NCBI RefSeq assembly: GCF_004353905.1
Contig: NZ_SMOD01000004.1
Coordinates: 285,684-349,683 of the forward strand
Length of the DNA: 64,000 nt
From: Paraburkholderia guartelaensis
Lineage (GTDB): Bacteria; Pseudomonadota; Gammaproteobacteria; Burkholderiales; Burkholderiaceae
Direction of reading: 5' to 3'
The notes under the pieces are model-generated. The model had not been told where the DNA came from and made no database searches. It saw only the letters and a program-made list of their open reading frames with translations. A program made the translations under genes and the position numbers. Shown piece after piece: positions 58,745 to 64,000 of the stretch (position 1 is the stretch's first letter; the number at the start of each line of letters is the position of its first letter).

Positions 58745-59143
58745 TCAGTGCTGCTTCTGGAAAACCCAGGCGCCTTCGCCCGTGCGGCAGAAGTGCGGAC
58801 GCAGCGTCATCGACTGGCCCTTCGCGTTGATGACGACCTCCGTATCGCGGCACGTCTTGTCGCCTTCCTTTTGCGTATTCGACGGCGTGATGGTCGAGGT
58901 GATGCGCGTGCCGTTGCGCGAGCCCTCGTTCGACCATGACGCGCTCTCGCCATCGGCCTTGTGCTCGACGGCATCGCGCACGGCGTTCTGGAGCGAGTTG
59001 TAGTCTGCCTGGGTCATGAACGACATGGGCGTGTTGTTCAGGAAGCCCAGGTTGGCGGCATGCGCGCTGCCCATGCCAACGGCGACAAAGAGCGCCGCGC
59101 CCAAGGCGCTCAGCGTGTGAAGGGTTCGGGGCATTCTGGACAT
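58745..59143 (-). CDS. Secreted protein resembling the 17-kDa surface antigen C-terminal domain
   Basis: A 132-residue exported protein. The signal peptide ends near GSAHAA (about residue 29). The C-terminal half (GESASWSNEGSRNGT, KTCRDTEVVINAKGQSM, HFCRTGEGAWVF) resembles the C-terminal part of the Rickettsia 17-kDa/RT0821 surface-protein family, with two cysteines likely disulfide-bonded in the periplasm. The function is unknown. I chose the ATG at 59143 because GAGGAG lies eight bases before it. The upstream 29 codons are ignored. No lipobox is seen. Confidence 0.7.
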   Translation of the reverse strand: MSRMPRTLHTLSALGAALFVAVGMGSAHAANLGFLNNTPMSFMTQADYNSLQNAVRDAVEHKADGESASWSNEGSRNGTRITSTITPSNTQKEGDKTCRDTEVVINAKGQSMTLRPHFCRTGEGAWVFQKQH

Positions 59144-59292
59144 TATGTGTTCTCCTCGACGGACTGAAAGCATCGACGAAAAGCATAACACGCGCCCTTT
59201 TTTCGGCTCGTCCAGCAAGGCCGGCTCCACGCGCCGGCGGCCGGTCGCTTTTCAGATTGATCCGATGGTGCAGGAGATAGCCGATCACTACG

Positions 59293-59577
59293 ATGGCTCC
59301 CTCGCCCACTTACAGCCCATCGGGACTATCCGACATGACTTACGCCATCGCATTGAGGGTCTTTGCGGTCCTGCTAGCCCTCATCTGCATTGGCTTGATG
59401 TCCTTCGTCGCGCACTACACACACGCGCCACAATCGCGGGCGCCCGGCCCGAACTTCACGCTCCGTCCCGAGCACGCGCCGCGCTGGCCGGACGCCACGG
59501 TGCGCATCGGCACGGTCGGCTTGCTCGCGTCCTTCCTCGTGCTCACCGGCGCCTGCCTGCTGATCGCGGGCGTCTGA
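59293..59577 (+). CDS. Small hypothetical two-helix membrane protein
   Basis: A 94-residue open frame with two hydrophobic stretches (about 17-40 and 71-92) separated by a polar, Pro/His-containing loop. The second in-frame ATG at 59335 (MTYAIALRV) may be the real start and would give 80 residues beginning directly at the first helix. Neither start has a clear ribosome site. It resembles no family I recognise. It lies divergent from the surface-protein gene and converges on the peroxidase gene, with only 19 bases between stops. Confidence 0.5.
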   Translation: MAPSPTYSPSGLSDMTYAIALRVFAVLLALICIGLMSFVAHYTHAPQSRAPGPNFTLRPEHAPRWPDATVRIGTVGLLASFLVLTGACLLIAGV

Positions 59578-59596
59578 CGCTGCGCCCAGTCCACAC

Positions 59597-61021
59597 TCAG
59601 TGCGCGGCCGGCTGCCAGCCGTCGGTGAGCGTGTCGAGAAACGCAATCACATCCTTGATTTCGGCGTTGCTGAACACCGGCTCGTCGCCGGGTTTGCGAT
59701 CGAACGGCGGATCCGTGTTGAGATTCACCCAGTACTGTCGCGGCAAGTCGTCGAACTTCTGTACCCGGCCCTTCACCACCGGATAGAACTCTTCCGGATT
59801 CGTATCGCGACGCGCGTAGAAACGCAGCACGTCTTCCAGCGAGTGATAGATGCCGTTATGGAAGAACGACTTCTTGAGCACGACGTTGCGCAGCGTCGGC
59901 GTGCGGAAGAGCCCGCAAAATTCCGCGCGATGATCGAGATCCGTGCGCTCCGGGCCACATGCGCCGAGATCGAAAAACCTGCGGTCGCGGTTCACGGCAA
60001 TTGCGCGGTTGCGCGGCACGCCCACGGCGATCAGGCCGAAGTCGCTGAACTGCGGAGGCGAGCCGTCTTTTGCGCGCTGGCTGATATGGCAGCTCGCGCA
60101 ATTGCCCTTCTTCTCGTCGTTGAAGAGCTGTAGCCCGCGCAGTTCGGCGGCGCTGAGCGTGGCCTTGCCGGCCAGGTACGCGTCGTACTTGCTCGTGTAC
60201 GGATAGAACACCTCGGGCGACTGCTCGAATGTCTCCAGTGACTTCAGTACTGCCTTGAACGTTGCGTCGTCGTCAGCGAAGACGCGTTCGCCGAATGCCT
60301 CGCGAAACGCCCCAGCGTAGGGTGCCGCGCGCACCGCTTCGGCGACCTTCTTCGGCGAACTCGCCATCTCGAACGTCGAGAGCAATGGAATGCGCGCCTG
60401 GTCCGAGCCTCGATCGACGCGACCGTCCCACGTGAGTCCGCCGGTTGGACCGGCATCGACGCTTTCATCGCCTTCGTCATCGGAGTCGTGATAGTGCTCG
60501 GCGAACGCCGGCACCGACTGCAGATACTTGAGCGTCGGGACGGCGCGCATGCCCTGGCGTCGCATGTCCGTGCCGCCGATCTGCACGTCGAGCGAGTTCG
60601 TCGGCGTGAACGCGTGGTCCGGGCTGTGGCACGACGCGCACGCCATCTTGCCCGAGCCCGAGAGCGACGGGTCGAAGAACATCTGCTTGCCGAGCGCCGT
60701 CATGCGGCGCACCTGTGCATAGACCTCGGCACGCGTCTGGCCGCCTTGCGCGGGCGCGGCGATCTTCATGAGCTTCGCGCCCTGTACGGCGCGAGCGTTC
60801 GCGTTGGCGTCGTGCGCGCGCGAGGCGCTGCCGGATGCACCTGACGCCGCATCGGCATCGGCAGGACCGGTCGTGGGCGTGCTGCCGTCGCATGCCGCCA
60901 ACAGCAACGACAGCCCCGCCGCCATCATGAAGCGCCCCGCGTGGCGGCGCGCGCCGCCGTGTGATCGATCCCGCGCCTGACCTTCCGTTCGCGCCGAACG
61001 ACGCGCCAATCTACGCAACAT
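59597..61021 (-). CDS. Lipoprotein di-heme cytochrome c peroxidase (MauG/CcpA family)
   Basis: A 474-residue exported di-heme protein. Two heme c sites are visible: Cys128-x-x-Cys131-His132 and Cys308-x-x-Cys311-His312. The signal segment MMAAGLSLLLAAC ends in a lipobox with Cys44, so it is probably anchored as a lipoprotein. The 31 residues before it are unusually long and Arg-rich, so the true start may lie nearer. Bacterial peroxidases of this family reduce hydrogen peroxide, while MauG-like members oxidise proteins. It diverges from the AcpA-type gene, with which it probably shares regulation. Confidence 0.88.
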   Translation of the reverse strand: MLRRLARRSARTEGQARDRSHGGARRHAGRFMMAAGLSLLLAACDGSTPTTGPADADAASGASGSASRAHDANANARAVQGAKLMKIAAPAQGGQTRAEVYAQVRRMTALGKQMFFDPSLSGSGKMACASCHSPDHAFTPTNSLDVQIGGTDMRRQGMRAVPTLKYLQSVPAFAEHYHDSDDEGDESVDAGPTGGLTWDGRVDRGSDQARIPLLSTFEMASSPKKVAEAVRAAPYAGAFREAFGERVFADDDATFKAVLKSLETFEQSPEVFYPYTSKYDAYLAGKATLSAAELRGLQLFNDEKKGNCASCHISQRAKDGSPPQFSDFGLIAVGVPRNRAIAVNRDRRFFDLGACGPERTDLDHRAEFCGLFRTPTLRNVVLKKSFFHNGIYHSLEDVLRFYARRDTNPEEFYPVVKGRVQKFDDLPRQYWVNLNTDPPFDRKPGDEPVFSNAEIKDVIAFLDTLTDGWQPAAH

Positions 61022-61121
61022 GCCTGGTCCCCGAAGCTTGAGCGCGGCGCGCGCGTGCCGTCGCGCCGCTGCATTGCGAATGCCGATGCGCTCAAGCGCG
61101 CATCGAAGTCGCGAAAGCGTA

Positions 61122-61148
61122 TGTCAGGGATGTGACGCTCAAATGACA
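61122..61148. promoter_or_regulatory. Possible Pho-box-like repeats
   Basis: TGTCA (61122), TGACG (61133) and TGACA (61144) recur at exactly 11-bp intervals, the spacing of PhoB half-sites (consensus TGTCA). They lie between the divergent peroxidase and AcpA-type phosphoesterase genes. Only one half-site is perfect. Confidence 0.4.
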
Positions 61149-61307
61149 TCCGGTAAGGCGAACGTCAAACAATCAAAGGCTAATAAAAAGCTAAATGTAA
61201 TTTTTTACATATCGCTGTCAAAAACGATTGCGACACTGCGGCTCGCCCGAAGGCCAGTGTCATTCGCGCCGGTCTCCATGCGGGCCCCCAACGCGAGAGA
61301 GAGAAAA

Positions 61308-62888
61308 ATGATCAACAGAAAATGGTTCTATGCCACGCCAATCGCGGTAGCGGCGTCGGCACTGGCCGTCGCGGCTTGCGGCGGCAACGACAGCAAGCCC
61401 GGCCTTTCGTCGGTGAAGAACATCGTCGTGATCTACGCGGAAAACCGCAGCTTCGACAACCTGTACGGCAGCTTCCCGAACGCCAACGGCCTGCAGAACG
61501 CGAGCGCGCAAAGCGCGCAGCAGCTCGATCGCGACGGCTCCGTGCTGGCCACGCTGCCGACCGTCTGGAACGGTCTCACGCAAACGGGCGTCACGCCCGT
61601 CGTGACCGCGGCGATGACTGAGAACATGCCGAATGCGCCCTTCGCCATCGACGACGCGAAGGGCTACAACGTGCCGCTCTCGGTCACGACGCGCGACCTG
61701 TATCACCGCTTCTACGAGAACCAGATGCAGATCCATGGCGGCAAGAACGACATGTTCGCTGCCTACGGCGATTCCGGCGGTCTCGTGATGGGCCACTACA
61801 CGACGAGCGCCGAAAAGCTGCCGCTCTGGAAGCTCGCCCAGCAATACACGCTCGCCGACAACTTCTTCATGGGCGCGTTTGGCGGCTCGTTCCTGAATCA
61901 CCAGTGGCTGATCTGCGCGTGCACGCCGTACTACGCGAACGCGGACACGAACCCGGCCAAGCCGACGATCTCGACCGTGGACGCCGACGGCGTCTCGCTC
62001 ACGCTCGCATCGAACTCGCCGAAGTCGGCGCTCGATGGCGCGCCGAAATTCGTGAAGTCGGGCAATCTGACGCCGGACTTCTACGCGGTCAATACCATGC
62101 AGCCGCCGTATCAGCCGAGCGGCAACGCAGCGGCTTCGGGCGGCGACGCTAACCTGGCCGACCCGTCGAACGCCTCCACGATGCCCGCGCAAACGGCCCA
62201 GAACATCGGCGATCTGCTTTCGAACGCGGGCGTGACGTGGGCATGGTACGGCGGTGCATGGGGTGCGGCCGTGAGCGCGGCGCAGAACAGCACGTCGGGC
62301 GTGATCTACGGCGCGAACATGACAGCGCCGAACTTTCAGCCGCACCACCAGCCGTTCAACTACTTCGCGAATTACGCGCCGGGCACCGACGCGCGCGCGA
62401 AGCACCTGCTCGACGGCGGCATGGACGGCACGGCGTTCATCAAGGCGATCGACGCGGGCGCGCTGCCTGCCGTGGCGTTCTACAAGCCTCAGGGCAACCT
62501 GAACGAGCACGCGGGTTACACGGACGTGGCAAGCGGCGACCAGCACATCGCGGACGTCATCGCGCATCTGCAGAAGAGCCCGCAGTGGAACAACATGGTC
62601 GTGGTCGTCACCTACGACGAAAACGGCGGCTTCTGGGATCACGTTGCACCGCCCAAGGGCGACCGCTGGGGTCCGGGCTCGCGCATTCCGGCGCTCATCA
62701 TTTCGCCGTACGCGAAGAAGGGTTACGTCGACCACACGCAGTACGACACGACCTCGATCCTGCGCCTCATCACGCGCCGCTTCTCGCTGCCCACGCTGCA
62801 GGGACTTGCCAACCGCGACGCCGCGCTCAAGAGCAACGGCGCCCAGCCGATGGGCGATCTGACCAACGCGCTCGACGTCAAACTCTAA
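61308..62888 (+). CDS. AcpA-type acid phosphatase / phospholipase C family lipoprotein
   Basis: A 526-residue protein of the phosphoesterase family that includes Francisella AcpA and bacterial phospholipases C. The signal peptide ends in a lipobox LAVAAC (Cys24). Active-site segments are VVIYAENRSFDNLYGSFPNA (Glu/Asn and nucleophile region), GAFGGSFLNHQWLICACTP, and YDENGGFWDHVAPP near the C terminus. It should hydrolyse phosphomonoesters or phospholipids outside the cytoplasm. The ATG at 61308 is preceded by GAGAGAGAG. It diverges from the di-heme peroxidase gene across 286 bases that carry 11-bp-spaced TGACA-like repeats. Confidence 0.88.
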   Translation: MINRKWFYATPIAVAASALAVAACGGNDSKPGLSSVKNIVVIYAENRSFDNLYGSFPNANGLQNASAQSAQQLDRDGSVLATLPTVWNGLTQTGVTPVVTAAMTENMPNAPFAIDDAKGYNVPLSVTTRDLYHRFYENQMQIHGGKNDMFAAYGDSGGLVMGHYTTSAEKLPLWKLAQQYTLADNFFMGAFGGSFLNHQWLICACTPYYANADTNPAKPTISTVDADGVSLTLASNSPKSALDGAPKFVKSGNLTPDFYAVNTMQPPYQPSGNAAASGGDANLADPSNASTMPAQTAQNIGDLLSNAGVTWAWYGGAWGAAVSAAQNSTSGVIYGANMTAPNFQPHHQPFNYFANYAPGTDARAKHLLDGGMDGTAFIKAIDAGALPAVAFYKPQGNLNEHAGYTDVASGDQHIADVIAHLQKSPQWNNMVVVVTYDENGGFWDHVAPPKGDRWGPGSRIPALIISPYAKKGYVDHTQYDTTSILRLITRRFSLPTLQGLANRDAALKSNGAQPMGDLTNALDVKL

Positions 62889-62941
62889 GCGCGAAAAACC
62901 GCCGGACCATCGATTGCCGGATGTTGCTCATCCGGTTTGAC

Positions 62942-62966
62942 GGGCAGCCCTCGGGCTGCCCTTTTT
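62942..62966 (+). terminator. Rho-independent terminator of the AcpA-type gene
   Basis: GGGCAGCCC and GGGCTGCCC flank a TC loop and are followed by T5. A smaller hairpin (CCGGATG with CATCCGG) lies just before it. Confidence 0.85.
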
Positions 62967-63107
62967 ATTGCGCCGCGGATCCATCGCCCCCCTGCACGCT
63001 CTACGCGCCGGCCGGGCGTCGACCCGCGACGTTTGACCACGGATCCTGCGCCGCGAGATGGACTACCTTACAGATTAATTACTGCACAAATCTTGACGGA
63101 GGTCATT

Positions 63108-63593
63108 GTGAAATACGTCGAATCGACTCTCCTGCCAGGCGAACGGATCGTCTGCGAGGGACACCCCTGCTTCTGGGCGATGGGGCCGCGTATCACACTC
63201 AGCCTTCTGCTCATGGTTTGGGGCGTGCTCGTCGGCACCATGGGGACATCGCCGCTCGCAGCGGTGGGGTTTTTTGCCGCAGGGATAGGACTCTTCTGCG
63301 CGTCGCTATTCGCCTGGTGGACGACGGAATTCGCCGTGACCAACAAGCGCGTGGTGGCCAGGTTCGGCGCGGTGCGCCGTCACACGGTGGAGTTGACGCT
63401 CGCGAAGATCGAGAGCGTGCGGATCGAGCAAAGCCTGATCGGCCGGATATTCGACTATGGCTCGCTCGTCGTGGGCGGCGGGGGGATGATCGCTACGCCG
63501 ATTCCCGGCATTTCGAATCCGAACGAGTTTCGCCGTATGGTGTTTCTCGCGCAGGAGGCCGAGGAGCCCGTGCCGTTGCGGCTCGTGGCGTGA
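63108..63593 (+). CDS. PH-domain (YdbS-like) membrane protein
   Basis: A 161-residue protein with two adjacent hydrophobic helices (about 26-70) followed by a bacterial PH domain (WTTEFAVTNKRVVARFGAVRRHTVELTLAKIESVRIEQS, GRIFDYGSLVVGGGG). Such YdbS/DUF304-type proteins are small membrane proteins of unknown function. The GTG at 63108 has a strong GGAGGT site. The longer upstream frame crosses the previous terminator and is rejected. A terminator follows. Confidence 0.88.
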   Translation: MKYVESTLLPGERIVCEGHPCFWAMGPRITLSLLLMVWGVLVGTMGTSPLAAVGFFAAGIGLFCASLFAWWTTEFAVTNKRVVARFGAVRRHTVELTLAKIESVRIEQSLIGRIFDYGSLVVGGGGMIATPIPGISNPNEFRRMVFLAQEAEEPVPLRLVA

Positions 63594-63633
63594 GGGTTTT
63601 GGGTCGGCGTGAATTCGTGGTGTGTTGAAAAGC

Positions 63634-63665
63634 AAAAAGCCCGGCGGGGAAGGCCGGGCTTTTTG
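63634..63665 (+). terminator. Rho-independent terminator of the PH-domain gene
   Basis: AAAAAGCCCGG pairs with CCGGGCTTTTT around a G-rich loop and is followed by GTTTATTT, 40 bases past the stop. Confidence 0.88.
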
Positions 63666-63703
63666 TTTATTTGATCTGATGCGACAGGATGGGGCTCGAC
63701 CCG

Positions 63704-64000
63704 GGGGCCTGTCATAAATTTTGTGTGTAAGGCATAACATGTAGCTCAAGGAGCATGTATGCCACGCAAACCCAAGACGTCCCCCGAGGCCCTGACGGCG
63801 TTGCCGTCCATTCCGAAGGAACTGATCGACCAGTTCGTGAAGGGGCCGATGACGGCCGAAGCGGTGCATGCCGCCTCAGCGGCGTTCAAGAAGGCGCTGA
63901 TCGAGCGGGCGCTGGGCGCCGAACTTGGACACCATCTGGGCTATCCGGCCGGCGCCGTGCGGCCCGAGAACGCGACCAACCAGCGCAACGGCAAGAGCGG
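63704..64000 (+). mobile_element. Left end of an IS256-family insertion sequence (truncated by window)
   Basis: The probable terminal repeat begins around GGGCCTGTCATAAATTTTG at about 63704, then comes a short AT-richer stretch and the transposase start at 63759. The abrupt change from the preceding G/C-rich DNA supports a boundary near here. The right end and target duplication lie outside the window. Confidence 0.7.
63759..64000 (+). CDS. IS256-family transposase, N-terminal fragment (runs off the window)
   Basis: The first 80 residues are visible, beginning MPRKPKTSPEALTALPSIPK. They include the IS256/mutator signature region LIERALGAELGHHLGYPAGA and ATNQRNGKSG, which starts the conserved N-terminal domain. 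The DDE catalytic residues lie beyond the window. An AAGGAG ribosome site six bases upstream supports the ATG. The frame is open to the last base, so there is no sign of decay in the visible part. Confidence 0.9.
   Translation, partial: MPRKPKTSPEALTALPSIPKELIDQFVKGPMTAEAVHAASAAFKKALIERALGAELGHHLGYPAGAVRPENATNQRNGKS

Noticed and set aside
61196..61209. TGTAA-TTTT-TTACA palindrome upstream of the AcpA-type gene
   Set aside because: It lies in an A/T-rich promoter stretch where such symmetry arises easily. It was not strong enough to propose as a separate site.

Overview
The window is about 65% G+C, densely coded on both strands, and carries a gene set typical of a Burkholderiaceae chromosome (Burkholderia/Paraburkholderia/Caballeronia). 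I infer this from base composition and protein character: beta-proteobacterial-type ETF-QO, ValRS, AlaRS, GlnRS, a FUSC efflux operon and a betaproteobacterial-type myo-inositol cluster. I found no rRNA, tRNA, CRISPR array or prophage. The only mobile element is the start of an IS256-type insertion sequence running off the right edge.

Layout. 0.1-5.7 kb: ETF-ubiquinone oxidoreductase, convergent with aroC, then an MFS/acyltransferase fusion and a two-CBS protein. 5.9-13.7 kb: a PLP sulfhydrylase coupled to an alpha/beta hydrolase, an Mpo1-like protein, a YihY membrane protein, WrbA with a DUF2069 protein, an FAD-linked 2-hydroxyacid dehydrogenase, a metallophosphoesterase and a newly read 47-codon membrane peptide. 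13.9-20.0 kb: a LysR regulator divergent from an outer-membrane lipoprotein, FUSC protein, DUF1656 and HlyD efflux operon. 20.1-26.2 kb: a hydrogenase-maturation-protease homologue behind a perfect FNR/Anr box, prpE, then mtnN and uvrD on the other strand. 26.4-30.6 kb: valS, galU and a TusA-family protein. 30.7-43.1 kb: a myo-inositol catabolic region. Here rpiR-iolG-dehydrogenase diverges from an ABC importer (binding protein, permease, ATPase) followed by iolC-DUF2090, iolD, iolE and iolB. The shared control region holds a GGAA-N6-TTCC site and a second palindrome. 43.1-51.5 kb: chemoreceptor, Fsr-type MFS exporter, adenosine-specific kinase paired with an Ap4A phosphorylase, thioesterase, NUDIX hydrolase, YbfB-type MFS and a LysR regulator. 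51.5-58.2 kb: alaS, a CaiB/Frc CoA-transferase, an RBBP9-like hydrolase and glnS. 58.2-64 kb: NUDIX, a 17-kDa-antigen-like protein, a small membrane protein, a lipoprotein di-heme peroxidase divergent from an AcpA-type phosphoesterase lipoprotein, a PH-domain protein and the IS256 start.

How it works together. The best-defined system is inositol use. The ABC importer brings in myo-inositol, IolG oxidises it, IolE dehydrates the product, IolD opens the ring, IolB isomerises, and the IolC-DUF2090 fusion phosphorylates and probably cleaves the product. The RpiR protein is the likely repressor. The final semialdehyde dehydrogenase (iolA/mmsA) is not in the window. The most unusual observation is the hydrogenase-protease homologue. 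It appears to have lost all three nickel-binding residues of its family but keeps a consensus oxygen-response promoter site, and no hydrogenase genes are nearby. I did not find a wholly new multi-gene system. The remaining findings are regulatory palindromes, unusual domain architectures and suggestive gene pairs.
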